A stretch of DNA of 64,000 bases from Megasphaera hominis. GTDB taxonomy: Bacteria; Bacillota; Negativicutes; Veillonellales; Megasphaeraceae. Both the position numbers and the translations under genes were made by a program. Positions 24,511 to 33,649 of this stretch are shown in pieces (positions within the stretch are counted from its first letter, which is position 1; each line of letters begins with the position of its first letter). The notes under the pieces were generated by a model. That model searched no databases. It was not told the origin of the DNA and was given only the letters and a program-made list of their open reading frames with translations. The stretch covers positions 1 to 64,000 of the forward strand of contig NZ_JACOGK010000013.1 in assembly GCF_014269395.1 (NCBI RefSeq). The letters are read 5' to 3'.

Positions 24511-25662
24511 ATGCGTATTTTACATACGGCAGATTGGCATTTAGGGAAAATGTTCTATGGTGAATATTTGACAGATGAGCAGGCCTATGTTCTCAAAGAA
24601 CAGTTCCTGCCACTGCTGAAAAGTGAGCACATTGACGCGGTTGTTCTGGCAGGGGATGTATATGACCGCAGCTTGCCGCCGGCAGCGGCAGTAGAATTAT
24701 TTGACGAAATTTCGACGAAGGTTACGGCAGAAATGCACGTGCCTTTTTTCGTTATCAGTGGCAATCACGACAGTGCAGCACGACTGTCTTTTGGCAGCCG
24801 CCTCCTGGCTCGTCAGCAGCTCTACATTGCCGGCGACCTGGATAAACTATCAGGTCCCGTCGTTCTGGATGATGCGGCCGGACCGGTCGCCTTTATTATG
24901 CTGCCCTATGCTGAACCGGCCGATGTGCGGCAGCTTCTGGGTGATGACAGTATCCGTGATCATCAGACTGCCCTGAGCCGTCTGGCAGCCTTTCAGTCAA
25001 AAGGAACAGCCGGCCTGCGTACGGTCTGCCTTGCCCATGTCTTTGCCAGTGGGGGTACGGCTAGTGACTCTGAACGGCCTCTCTCTCTTGGAGGAACAGA
25101 ATGTATCGATACAGCTGTCTTTGCACCTTATTCCTATACTGCCCTGGGGCATCTGCATGGGCCGCAGCAGGCTGGCCGTGCGAATATCCGCTATGCCGGC
25201 AGCCTTATGAAATATTCCTTCAGCGAAGCGAAGCAAAAAAAGGGGGCAGTCATTGCCGACTTGGCAGCAGACGGTACAGTGACGACTACCCATGTGCCTT
25301 TTGTGCCACGTAAAGACGTGCGCATTCTGACAGGCACCTTTGCAGAAATAATGGAACGCGAAGACGGGCAGACAGACGATTTCATCCTCGCGCGGGTAGA
25401 CGATACACAGCCAATCCTGGATGGGATGGGGAAATTACGGCGTAAGTATCCTAATGCCCTGGCTTTAGAAACGCCACAACGCCAGATGGCGGCCAACAGC
25501 GGTGACAGAAATTTTGACCTGCGCCAGGCATCTGATCAGGTGCTTTTTGATAATTTTGCCGCGGCCATCCGGCCGGATCAGCCCCTCTCGGAAAAGGAAA
25601 CTGCCTATCTCCAGCGTCTTTGGGAGACCTTGCAGCGTGAAGAAGGGAGTGATGACCAATGA
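24511..25662 (+). CDS. sbcD: SbcCD exonuclease, nuclease subunit D
   Basis: The 383-residue subunit is the Mn-dependent nuclease of the SbcCD (Mre11-Rad50-type) complex. That complex opens hairpins and processes double-strand ends. Phosphoesterase motifs are in order: DWHLGK, GDVYDR, SGNHDS and LGHLHGPQ. The start follows GAAGAGGTGACGGT. The last four bases (ATGA) overlap the sbcC start, so the two are translationally coupled. Confidence 0.95.
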   Translation: MRILHTADWHLGKMFYGEYLTDEQAYVLKEQFLPLLKSEHIDAVVLAGDVYDRSLPPAAAVELFDEISTKVTAEMHVPFFVISGNHDSAARLSFGSRLLARQQLYIAGDLDKLSGPVVLDDAAGPVAFIMLPYAEPADVRQLLGDDSIRDHQTALSRLAAFQSKGTAGLRTVCLAHVFASGGTASDSERPLSLGGTECIDTAVFAPYSYTALGHLHGPQQAGRANIRYAGSLMKYSFSEAKQKKGAVIADLAADGTVTTTHVPFVPRKDVRILTGTFAEIMEREDGQTDDFILARVDDTQPILDGMGKLRRKYPNALALETPQRQMAANSGDRNFDLRQASDQVLFDNFAAAIRPDQPLSEKETAYLQRLWETLQREEGSDDQ

Positions 25663-28600
25663 AACCCATCTATTTGGAAATGCACGCTTTTGGTCCCTAT
25701 GCAGGCAAACAGATCATAGATTTCCGCCAGCTCGGCACGCGCCAGCTGTTTCTTATTTATGGGCCTACCGGATCCGGTAAGACGACGATCCTCGACGCCA
25801 TTTGCTATGCCCTTTATGGAGACACGAGCGGTAACAGCCGCTCCGGAACCAACATGCGCAGTGAATACGCGACAGCAGATGAAGCTACGAAGGTTCTCTT
25901 TGCCTTTGCCATTGGCGAGAAGTGTTACTGTATTGAACGCAGTCCTGAACAATACGTAGCCAAAAAGCGGGGCACAGGCCTGAAGCACGAGCCTATGCAC
26001 GCAGCCTTGTATGAATGGCAGGGCGATGAGATGACAGGTACACTGATTACGAGCCGCAACGTAAAAGCTGAAGTAGAAAACCTCTTAGGCTTTAAATACG
26101 ATCAGTTCCGGCAAGTCGTGCTCCTGCCGCAAGGGGAGTTCCGCCGGCTGCTTCTGGCACCGTCGGCAGAACGGCAGCAGATTATGCAGGTTCTCTTTCA
26201 TACCGAGCGCTATGGCCGGCTGGAACAACTGGCGGATGCGGAACAAAAGGCGGCCGGCAAGGGCAACGAAGAGAGAAATATGAAAATTGCCCAATACCTG
26301 GAACTGGCAGGTGCCGCCGATGAACAGGCCCTGGCGGCCACGATTGCAGCCCGCACAGGTGACGTGAAAACGAAAGAAGAAGAAGTCCGCGTGGCCCTGC
26401 AGCAACGGGATGCGCACCAGCGCCAGGTCCAGCAGCTGGAAGTACTGGACCATCAGTGGCAAACTCTGGACCGGGCTGAAAAAGAGCTGCAGGCCCTGCA
26501 GCAACAGGAAACAGCTATCGCCAAAGAACGGGAGTATTTGCAAAAGCTGGAAAAGGCAGAGCTCTTAGCAGAGCCATGCCAGCATTTGGCAGATATCTTA
26601 CGGCAGGGCAAGGCAGCCCGTGCCGAATACGACCGTTTTCAAGCCGAGGCACAGCAGGCACAGCAGGCTGAAAAAGAGCTGCAGGTACAATCGGAACGGT
26701 GGGAAAAAGAACGGCCGGCTTATACTGAACGGGCTAAGCAGATTGGCAAGTTGGAAGGACTGCAGGCCCAGGCGGCAGCCTATGCCGACGTATGCCGTCA
26801 GGAAAAGCAGGCGGCGGCCCGGGCTGCAGGCGCGCAGAAAGAACAGGAAAAGGCCCAGGCATCGGTATTGTCATGGCGTCAGAAGGTGCAGCGTGCACAG
26901 GAACAGACCGGCAACCTGCCACAGCTGGCTGCGACAGCGGAACAGAAACGGGCAGACGTGCAGAACGCTGAGGTGTGCTTAAGCCGGGAACTGGCCTTGG
27001 AGGCCTTAGCACAGGATATCCATCAGGCAGAGGCCTGTTGGCGCCAGGCGATACAAGAACTGACGAAAGCTGACGAAGCAGCAGCGCACGACCGCGTTGA
27101 TTTCGAAGCTGTGAGTCAGCGGTATCAACAGGGACAGGCTTTTGTCCTATCGGAAACACTGACCGAAGGGGCACCCTGTCCGGTCTGTGGTGCGACGACG
27201 CATCCCCATAAGGCAGCCAAACCGGCCGATTTTCCCCAAAAGTCCGATGTGGACCGGCGCAAAGCGCTTGCTGCGGAGAGTGAAAAAAAGAGGCAGGCCG
27301 CAGAAGTACAGGCTAAGAGCCTGGAAACGGCTTTAAAAGAAAAACAGAAGCAGTATGAGCAGCAGCGGCGTACCTATCCGGCAGAAAAGGACAGCCGTAC
27401 ATGGCAGACATATGTACAGGAAGGAAAACAGCAGTTAGCAGACGTAGACCGCCAGGTAAAGGCTTTGCAGCAGCTGCAGCATGATCTGCTCCAGTGGCAG
27501 CAGAGCCTGGCAGATCAGGAAACGGCGGCAGAAAAAGCCCGCCAAGAGGCGGAAACAGCAGGCCGTGAACACGTTCGCCAAATAGAGATCAAAACACAGG
27601 CTGAAGCTGTATTACCCGAAGAATACCGTCAGCCTGAGGCCTTACAGCAGGCCCTGCAAGGTCTTAGGGAGCAACAACAGGCCTTTGACAGGGCAACGTC
27701 GGCCCTGCAGCAGCAGCTGGCAGAAACGATGCAGGCAGCTGCCCGCTTTAGCGGCCAGGCGGCTGCGGCACTGAAGCAACGGGAAAACCTGGCAGCGCAA
27801 TATACGGAAACGCGAACGGCTTTGACAGAGCAGGCTCAGGCCTATGGCTTTGCGTCCCTGCAGGAATGTCAGGACCTGCAGGCCCATATTCCCAATGCGG
27901 CAACTGTACGGCAGGCAATTAAAGACTACGAAGGGCAGGTACAACAGGTACAAGGCCAGCTGCAACTGGCCCGTCAGGCAACGACTGGTAAGGAACGGCC
28001 ACAAATGCAGGTTGCCTATGAAAAGCTGAAAGAGGAAAATGAACGTTGTCAGCACCTGTCCCAGGCTGTAGCGGCCCTGCAGACAGAACTCAGACAGTTA
28101 GAGACCTATGAGCGTCAAATTGCCAAATGGCAACAGGAACAGGCAACCCTTGCCAAACGCTATGAAACGATCCGCAGCGTCTATGATCTCCTGAAAGGTG
28201 ATGCTACAGGTGTTAACTTTGAGCGGTATGTCCTGGGGGCCCTGCTCGATGAGGTGCTGCAGGCCGCCAATTTGCGCCTGGAAAAGATGAGCCGCAGCCG
28301 CTATGAGCTGCAGCGTTCGCATAGCCGGGAAGATAAGCGCGTCTTACGGGCAGGCCTCGATATAGAGGTTTTTGATACGTATACAGGCTATGCCCGGCCG
28401 GCCAATACCCTGTCCGGCGGGGAAACGTTCCTGGCCTCCCTGTCTTTGGCGCTGGGCCTGACTGACGTTGTTCAGGCCTATTCAGGTGGTATTCATTTGG
28501 ATACGATCTTTATTGACGAAGGCTTTGGTACGCTCGATCCGGAAACGCTGGATTTTGCCTTAAAAACGCTGATGGAACTTAAGCAGGGCGGCCGTCTGGT

Positions 28601-28703
28601 CGGCATTATTTCCCACGTCGGTGAATTACGGGAACGGATTGATACGCGCCTGGCCATTCAAAAGACGAAGCGGGGCAGTACGGCTTCCTTTGAGCTTCTC
28701 TAA
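25659..28703 (+). CDS. sbcC: SbcCD exonuclease, ATPase subunit C
   Basis: This 1014-residue Rad50-like protein has Walker A GPTGSGKTT (residues 35-43) and a Q-loop near VVLLPQGEFRRLLLA. Two very long Gln/Ala-rich coiled coils follow, interrupted by a zinc hook CPVC (C507, C510). The C-terminal signature is LSGGETFLASLSLALGL, and the Walker B motif is FIDEGFGTLD. It powers the SbcD nuclease and bridges DNA ends. It overlaps sbcD by 4 bp. No terminator follows it directly. Confidence 0.96.
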   Translation: MKPIYLEMHAFGPYAGKQIIDFRQLGTRQLFLIYGPTGSGKTTILDAICYALYGDTSGNSRSGTNMRSEYATADEATKVLFAFAIGEKCYCIERSPEQYVAKKRGTGLKHEPMHAALYEWQGDEMTGTLITSRNVKAEVENLLGFKYDQFRQVVLLPQGEFRRLLLAPSAERQQIMQVLFHTERYGRLEQLADAEQKAAGKGNEERNMKIAQYLELAGAADEQALAATIAARTGDVKTKEEEVRVALQQRDAHQRQVQQLEVLDHQWQTLDRAEKELQALQQQETAIAKEREYLQKLEKAELLAEPCQHLADILRQGKAARAEYDRFQAEAQQAQQAEKELQVQSERWEKERPAYTERAKQIGKLEGLQAQAAAYADVCRQEKQAAARAAGAQKEQEKAQASVLSWRQKVQRAQEQTGNLPQLAATAEQKRADVQNAEVCLSRELALEALAQDIHQAEACWRQAIQELTKADEAAAHDRVDFEAVSQRYQQGQAFVLSETLTEGAPCPVCGATTHPHKAAKPADFPQKSDVDRRKALAAESEKKRQAAEVQAKSLETALKEKQKQYEQQRRTYPAEKDSRTWQTYVQEGKQQLADVDRQVKALQQLQHDLLQWQQSLADQETAAEKARQEAETAGREHVRQIEIKTQAEAVLPEEYRQPEALQQALQGLREQQQAFDRATSALQQQLAETMQAAARFSGQAAAALKQRENLAAQYTETRTALTEQAQAYGFASLQECQDLQAHIPNAATVRQAIKDYEGQVQQVQGQLQLARQATTGKERPQMQVAYEKLKEENERCQHLSQAVAALQTELRQLETYERQIAKWQQEQATLAKRYETIRSVYDLLKGDATGVNFERYVLGALLDEVLQAANLRLEKMSRSRYELQRSHSREDKRVLRAGLDIEVFDTYTGYARPANTLSGGETFLASLSLALGLTDVVQAYSGGIHLDTIFIDEGFGTLDPETLDFALKTLMELKQGGRLVGIISHVGELRERIDTRLAIQKTKRGSTASFELL

Positions 28704-28789
28704 GGTGAAATGCTTGTACAGAAGTTCTTTTGTAGTATATAATAATAGCGTTAAAAGAATTGATAAATCCGGCTGAGGGGGGGATCTGT

Positions 28790-29272
28790 ATGTCCTTGGA
28801 AAAGGTCCGGGACTATCTGGCGCCTTTTGGCGCTGCCACACGCATTCAGGTATTGGCAGAATCCAGTGCGACTGTGGAGCTGGCGGCGGCTGCCCTGCAT
28901 ACGGAGGGCAAGCGTATTGCCAAGTCTATGTCGTTTTACCGGCCTGATCATGATGGGGCTTTTTTAGTGATTTTTGCCGGTGATGCCCGCGTGGACAACC
29001 ACCGTTTTAAAGAAACGTTTCATACAAAGGCCAGTATGGTGAAGGCAACGGATGTGAAACGACTGACTGGCCATCCCGTTGGCGGTGTCTGTCCCTTTGC
29101 CGTCAATCCTGGCGTAGACATCTATCTGGATCTGTCCCTGAAACGCTTTACGACGGTGTTTCCTGCCTGCGGTACCGGCAATAGTGCCATTGAAGTGACC
29201 TTGCCTGAATTAGAAGTTTTTTCTCATGCTGCAGGCTGGGTCGATGTAGCGAAAGGCTGGCAGGAAGAATAA
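28790..29272 (+). CDS. YbaK/EbsC-type aminoacyl-tRNA deacylase
   Basis: The 160-residue protein belongs to the YbaK/ProX fold that hydrolyses misacylated tRNA such as Cys-tRNA(Pro) or Ala-tRNA(Pro). It has GKRIAKSMSFY with the conserved Lys, VDNHRFKETFHTKA, and GHPVGGVCPFAV, the signature glycine loop. Which tRNA it clears is not settled by sequence. GAGGGGGGGAT sets the ATG at 28790; an earlier in-frame ATG (28760) lacks a site. A VOC-family gene begins 18 bp later, suggesting co-transcription. Confidence 0.88.
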   Translation: MSLEKVRDYLAPFGAATRIQVLAESSATVELAAAALHTEGKRIAKSMSFYRPDHDGAFLVIFAGDARVDNHRFKETFHTKASMVKATDVKRLTGHPVGGVCPFAVNPGVDIYLDLSLKRFTTVFPACGTGNSAIEVTLPELEVFSHAAGWVDVAKGWQEE

Positions 29273-29289
29273 AAAGGAGGCTGTATAGC

Positions 29290-29652
29290 ATGGAATTTAA
29301 GTTTGCACACACCAATTTCAACGTTCTTAATCTGGAAAAAAGTATGGCTTTTTATCAAGAGGCCTTAGGCCTTACAGAACAGCGCCGCATTGAAAACCCG
29401 GCGTTTACCATTGTCTATGTGGGCAATGAAGCCAGCGATTTTCAGCTGGAACTGACGTGGATTAAAGACCGCAAGGAACCGTATAATCTGGGCGAAAATG
29501 AATTCCATACGGCATTCCGCGTACAGGATTTTGCTGCAGCTCATAAGAAACATGAAGAAATGGGCTGTATCGTCTTTGAAAACAAAGGAATGGGTATTTA
29601 CTTCATTGCCGATCCCGACGGCTATTGGCTGGAAATCATTCCGGTCCGTTAA
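29290..29652 (+). CDS. Glyoxalase I-like VOC-family protein
   Basis: The 120-residue protein is a single vicinal-oxygen-chelate unit (two beta-alpha-beta-beta-beta modules). It carries metal-ligand candidates H7 (AHTNFNV), the Glu in LELTW, the His in EFHTAFRV and the Glu in WLEIIPV. This pattern and the DGYWLEII ending resemble lactoylglutathione lyase (glyoxalase I), which removes methylglyoxal, but many VOC proteins have other substrates. AAAAGGAGG precedes the ATG; a terminator follows. Confidence 0.82.
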   Translation: MEFKFAHTNFNVLNLEKSMAFYQEALGLTEQRRIENPAFTIVYVGNEASDFQLELTWIKDRKEPYNLGENEFHTAFRVQDFAAAHKKHEEMGCIVFENKGMGIYFIADPDGYWLEIIPVR

Positions 29653-29685
29653 GTCTGTATGACGTTAAATGTATATTGCGGAAGC

Positions 29686-29714
29686 AAATCCCCCGCATAA
29701 GGCGGGGGATTTTA
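29686..29714 (+). terminator. Terminator after the VOC gene
   Basis: AAATCCCCCGC (29686-29696) pairs with GCGGGGGATTT (29702-29712), followed by TTTTA. Confidence 0.85.
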
Positions 29715-29737
29715 TATTGGAAAGGAGAGACTCTCTT

Positions 29738-30472
29738 TTGGAAATAAGGGAAGTACCTGCGCAACAGCTGCAACTGCTGTACAAACCGGATTTATTTATT
29801 TTTGATATGGACGGTCTTATGTTTGACACAGAACGGATTTCCGTACCTTGCTGGCGGGCCGCAGGAAAAAAATATGGTATTACCCTGAGCGATTCCTTTT
29901 TTGATCGTATTTTTGGCATGAACGACCGGCAAATCAAAGAAGTCTTTCTCCAAACCTTTGGCAGGGACTTTCCGTATGAGGCCATGCACACAGAAAAGGC
30001 GGCAGCCCAGCTGGCTATATATGAACAGTCCGGAGCGCCGCTGGAGCCGGGCCTGAGGGAATGTCTGGACTACGCCAAAACGGCGGGCATTGCCTGTGCC
30101 ATTGCTTCGTCTTCCTCTGAAAATACCGTGCGCATGCTGCTTGAAAAGGCAGGCCTTACGGCTTATTTTTGTCTTATTCAGAGCGGTGCCGAACTGGCGC
30201 ATAGCAAGCCTGCGCCGGATATCTTTCAACGCGTTTGCGCGCAGCTGCACGTTATGCCGGCAGCTGCGCTGGTTTTTGAAGACTCGGCCAATGGCCTGCT
30301 GGCTGCCCGGGCGGCAGGCATCCCGGCTATTTGGGTACCGGACCTCGTCCGCGTGCCTGCTGCAGTGGCGGCATCGGCCTGGCATACGTGTCAGACCTTG
30401 GGTGAAGTACCGGCACTAATAGAACGGCTGCAGGAAAAGAGAGGAGAACGTTATAGTAATGGTAAAAACTAA
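29738..30472 (+). CDS. HAD-family phosphatase (beta-phosphoglucomutase-like)
   Basis: This 244-residue HAD hydrolase has motif I DMDGLMFDTE, motif II ASSSS, the Lys in HSKPAPDIF and motif IV FEDSANGLLAARAAG. The nucleophile is the first Asp of motif I. It resembles YcjU/beta-phosphoglucomutase-type phosphatases; the substrate is unknown. I place the start at TTG 29738, 8 bp after AAGGAGAG. An upstream ATG (29669) would translate through the preceding terminator hairpin. The efflux gene overlaps its 3' end by 14 bp. Confidence 0.85.
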   Translation: MEIREVPAQQLQLLYKPDLFIFDMDGLMFDTERISVPCWRAAGKKYGITLSDSFFDRIFGMNDRQIKEVFLQTFGRDFPYEAMHTEKAAAQLAIYEQSGAPLEPGLRECLDYAKTAGIACAIASSSSENTVRMLLEKAGLTAYFCLIQSGAELAHSKPAPDIFQRVCAQLHVMPAAALVFEDSANGLLAARAAGIPAIWVPDLVRVPAAVAASAWHTCQTLGEVPALIERLQEKRGERYSNGKN

Positions 30473-31682
30473 GCAAGAAAAAATGATGCTATGGATGACT
30501 GTATTTATGGGCATGCTGGCGGCGATTGCACCGCTATCGACAGACATGTATTTGCCAGGCTTGCCGGCCATGATGGCCGATTTTGCTGTCTCGCCGTCTA
30601 TGATTCAGCTGACCCTGACCGCATCTATGGCAGGCATGGCTGCCAGCCAGATCATTTCCGGTCCCGTTAGCGATAAAAAAGGGCGGCGCCGGCCTCTCTT
30701 TTTGGGGATGGCTATTTTTTCCCTGTCGTCCCTGGCCTGTATTTTATCCCATACGATCTATTGGCTATTGTTGTTTCGTTTTATTCAAGGTTTTTCCGGT
30801 GGCGCCGGCATTGTCATTGCCCGGGCCATTGCCCGTGACCTTTGCCGCGGGACTGCCCTGACAAAGCTCTTTTCTATGCTCATGCTGGTCAATGGTCTGG
30901 CACCTATTTTAGCGCCGGTGATTGGCGGCCAGATTTTGCGCTTTTCCTCATGGCGCGGTATTTTCTGGCTCCTTGTCAGCATTGGCATCGTGTTGGCCGT
31001 CTGTGCCTGGCTTATGCCGGAAACGCTGCCGCAAAAACGCCGTTTGGTCAGCAACGCTGCCGGTGGCCTGAAGCAGTTTGCTTCACTCTTTGGCGACCGC
31101 TATTTTATGGGCCATTGTATTATGCAGTGTTTTGCCTTTGCCGCTTTCTTTGCGTATATTTCCGGTTCGTCTTTTGTCTTTCAGAACGTGTATCACGTGA
31201 GTCCCCAGGCGTTTAGCCTCATTTTCGGTCTCAATGGCATTGGCCTCATGATCAGCGGCGCTGTTACGGGACGCCTGACCGGACGTATTGCCGACTGGCG
31301 TATGCTGCGCGTTGTCCTTTGGGTGGCACTCATTGGCAGTGGCCTGCTGCTCCTGGGCTTTTTAGCCGGCCTGCCCGTATATGCGATCATTACCATTCTC
31401 TTCTTTACGGTGGCAACGCTGGCGTCTATGTCGACGACGAGCTTTTCCCTGGCCATGCAGGCCCAGGGAAAACAGGCCGGCAGTGCTTCGGCATTGATCG
31501 GTTTCTTTTCTATGATTTCCGGTGCTGTCATGGCACCTGTCGTCGGTATTGCCGGCAGTTATACGGCGATTCCTATGGGCCTGGTCATGGTTTTTGGTGA
31601 AGCCGGTGCGCTGCTTTCATTTTATTTTCTTATTTATCCGGCTCATACGCATAGCCAGGATGTGCAGGATATGATACAATGA
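30459..31682 (+). CDS. Bcr/CflA-family MFS efflux transporter
   Basis: The 407-residue protein has twelve hydrophobic helices and the major-facilitator motif SGPVSDKKGRRRPLFLG between helices 2 and 3. The N-terminal STDMYLPGLPAM is typical of the Bcr/CflA drug-resistance branch (bicyclomycin, florfenicol and similar). Actual substrates cannot be read from sequence. It overlaps the HAD gene, and GAGAGGAG precedes its ATG, so expression is probably coupled. Confidence 0.9.
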   Translation: MVKTKQEKMMLWMTVFMGMLAAIAPLSTDMYLPGLPAMMADFAVSPSMIQLTLTASMAGMAASQIISGPVSDKKGRRRPLFLGMAIFSLSSLACILSHTIYWLLLFRFIQGFSGGAGIVIARAIARDLCRGTALTKLFSMLMLVNGLAPILAPVIGGQILRFSSWRGIFWLLVSIGIVLAVCAWLMPETLPQKRRLVSNAAGGLKQFASLFGDRYFMGHCIMQCFAFAAFFAYISGSSFVFQNVYHVSPQAFSLIFGLNGIGLMISGAVTGRLTGRIADWRMLRVVLWVALIGSGLLLLGFLAGLPVYAIITILFFTVATLASMSTTSFSLAMQAQGKQAGSASALIGFFSMISGAVMAPVVGIAGSYTAIPMGLVMVFGEAGALLSFYFLIYPAHTHSQDVQDMIQ

Positions 31683-31709
31683 TGTTATAAAATCTAATGA
31701 GGTGATATT

Positions 31710-32138
31710 ATGAACGCTAAAGCAGAAAAGTTTAAAGCTTATTATGACGAACACGATCCTAAGGCCTTTACGGCTGAAGAAGTAAAAGACGATCCGATGC
31801 ATATGGTTGTCTTCCGTTCTTCCATCGTAGTAAAAGGCCAGCATCTGCCCTTATTCGTCCTGGCAGATGACAGCATCTATTCTATTACCCGTGTCATTAT
31901 CGCCGGCCAGGCAGTAAACGATGACAACCGGGCAAAGATCGTAGATTTCCTGAACCTTTGCAACCAGCAGTATAAGATTTCCAAATTCTTCGTTGCACAG
32001 GATGGCACAATCGTTCTCGATTGCTGCATTGCAGCTACAGACGAACAGTTTGATCCGGCTATGATCTACGTACTCATTCGGGATGCCGTCTTCCAGTGCC
32101 TGAATGATCATTTCACAGAAATTATGGAAAAAATCTAA
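31710..32138 (+). CDS. Small YbjN-like protein of unknown function
   Basis: The 142-residue acidic protein is predicted soluble, without signal or membrane segments. The alternation of strands (MVVFRSSIVVKG, LPLFVLADDSIYSITRVII, KFFVAQDGTIVLDCCI) and helices resembles YbjN or type-III-chaperone-like folds. I give this only as a likeness. GAGGTGATATT precedes the ATG. It follows the efflux gene by 27 bp and is followed by a terminator. Confidence 0.6.
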   Translation: MNAKAEKFKAYYDEHDPKAFTAEEVKDDPMHMVVFRSSIVVKGQHLPLFVLADDSIYSITRVIIAGQAVNDDNRAKIVDFLNLCNQQYKISKFFVAQDGTIVLDCCIAATDEQFDPAMIYVLIRDAVFQCLNDHFTEIMEKI

Positions 32139-32142
32139 ACAG

Positions 32143-32201
32143 CAAACGAAAAAAGGCCATGACTGCCCTCCCGGACTGGTTCATAGCCTTTTTTTCGTTT
32201 G
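32143..32201 (+). terminator. Terminator after the YbjN-like gene
   Basis: CAAACGAAAAAAGGC (32143-32157) pairs with GCCTTTTTTTCGTTTG (32186-32201) around a long loop; the T-run lies inside the right arm. Confidence 0.7.
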
Positions 32202-32213
32202 TCTGCTAGCCAA

Positions 32214-32259
32214 AAAAGCCGTTGTCACAGACAGGTTACAGTCTGTGACAACGGCTTTT
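32214..32259 (-). terminator. Terminator after the distal amidohydrolase gene
   Basis: A perfect 19-bp stem starting AAAAGCCGTTGTC (32214-32232 with 32241-32259) gives a T-run on the minus strand, 13 bp after the amidohydrolase stop codon. It could work in both directions. Confidence 0.85.
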
Positions 32260-32271
32260 AGTACGGTGTGC

Positions 32272-33591
32272 TTATTTTGTACTGCGTAAGGATTCCATGA
32301 ATTTCAAATATTCATCCTTCGTCATGAGCGGCGTATATCCTTTTAAAATACCTTCTAAGGAAGCTGCATCGGCGTAGAGCAGATCGATAAGCGTCATGGC
32401 CAGAACTTTGGTCGTCTTGGCATAGGCTGTTTCCTTTTGGAAGAGATCGAATTCAGCACTGTGCAAGGCCCCGTGGACACTGCCTACATAGGGATGGATG
32501 CAGGGCATGATATAAGAAATGTCACCCATATCGGTGCTGCCGGAATCGAAAGGTGGCTGGGCATCGACGTGTTCTTTGCCGAAGATTTCATTGGAATTGG
32601 CTTCCAGCAGGTCACACATGGCCTGATTTTGGAACATGGGCAGGTAGCCCGGCATATTTTTTATTTCACACGTAGCGCCTACGGCGTCAGCGCCGGCTTT
32701 TAAGGCTCTGTCTACCGCTTCATTATAATGCTTCATGGCGTCGGCTGACGCAGCGCGGACGTAGCTTTCCATACGGACGAAATCCGGTACGACATTGACC
32801 AGGTCCCCGCCGCTGGTAATGATGGGATGGAAGCGGACGTGGTCTTTTTCCTGGAAGGTTTCACGCAGGGCATTGACGCCCATGACACCGAGCATGCAGG
32901 CATTGAGGGCGTTGACTCCTTCGTGGGGAGCAGCTGCCGCATGCGCTGCGTGGCCATGGTAGTCAATCAATTTCGTGATAAAGCCATTGCAACGGGCATT
33001 GATGCGGATGTCACCTTCCGGATCGTCTGTCGGGTTGACGTGCATCTGCATGGCCGCATCAATATCGTCGAAGCCGCCTTGGCGGATGATTTCCTGCTTG
33101 CCGCCAAAGAAATGAATTTTCCCTTTTTCCATCAGTTGTTCCCGGTATTCAATTTCAATGCATTCTTCACTGGGGACGGCAAAGAAGACGACGTCGCCAC
33201 CGAGATACTGCATGGCATTCGTATCTTTTAAGGCCATGGCTACGCCGAGCATGTCCGAAACCTGAACGTTATGGCCGCAGCAGTGGGCTGCACCCGTAAC
33301 GGGATCGGCTGATGGATGACGGCGGCAAACGACGGAATCGAGTTCGCCCATGACGGCGATGGTCCGTTTGGAAGCGGCACCGGTCAAGCGTCCTTTGACG
33401 CCGGTCAGACCCCAGCCCGTCGTATAGGGAATACCGAGCTTATCAAATTCCTTTTGAATTTTAGCCGAAGTCTTTGTTTCTTTATATCCGAGTTCCGGTT
33501 CTGCGAAGACGGATTCCCCAAAGGCAACCATTTCTTCATAGCGTTTGTCAATTGCTTCGCAGACTTGTTTTTTCAGTTCTTCTTTGGTCAT
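32272..33591 (-). CDS. M20-family amidohydrolase (AbgB/M20D-like)
   Basis: The 439-residue metallohydrolase carries M20D ligands in HCCGHNVQ, PSEECIE, MHVNP and GSVHGALHS, and the inserted dimerisation domain begins near NARCNGFITKL. It resembles AbgB (p-aminobenzoyl-glutamate hydrolase) and other N-acyl-amino-acid or dipeptide amidases, which cleave an amide to free an amino acid. The ATG at 33591 is fixed by AAGGAGG on the minus strand. It is the last gene of a minus-strand cluster, after a DUF3100 membrane protein, so it likely hydrolyses what that protein imports. Confidence 0.85.
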   Translation of the reverse strand: MTKEELKKQVCEAIDKRYEEMVAFGESVFAEPELGYKETKTSAKIQKEFDKLGIPYTTGWGLTGVKGRLTGAASKRTIAVMGELDSVVCRRHPSADPVTGAAHCCGHNVQVSDMLGVAMALKDTNAMQYLGGDVVFFAVPSEECIEIEYREQLMEKGKIHFFGGKQEIIRQGGFDDIDAAMQMHVNPTDDPEGDIRINARCNGFITKLIDYHGHAAHAAAAPHEGVNALNACMLGVMGVNALRETFQEKDHVRFHPIITSGGDLVNVVPDFVRMESYVRAASADAMKHYNEAVDRALKAGADAVGATCEIKNMPGYLPMFQNQAMCDLLEANSNEIFGKEHVDAQPPFDSGSTDMGDISYIMPCIHPYVGSVHGALHSAEFDLFQKETAYAKTTKVLAMTLIDLLYADAASLEGILKGYTPLMTKDEYLKFMESLRSTK

Positions 33592-33612
33592 ACTGTAAAA
33601 CCTCCTTGTATG

Positions 33613-33642
33613 CAAATAATCCGGCCTGGGCCGGATTATTTG
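33613..33642. other. Intercistronic perfect hairpin
   Basis: CAAATAATCCGGCC and its exact complement flank a TG, between the DUF3100 and amidohydrolase genes. With no T-run it may be a processing or stability element or a weak attenuator. Confidence 0.55.
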
Positions 33643-33649
33643 GTTCGTA

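Noticed and set aside
29669..29737. ATG start at 29669 for the HAD phosphatase
   Set aside because: It would run through the preceding intrinsic terminator; TTG 29738 has a well-spaced ribosome site.
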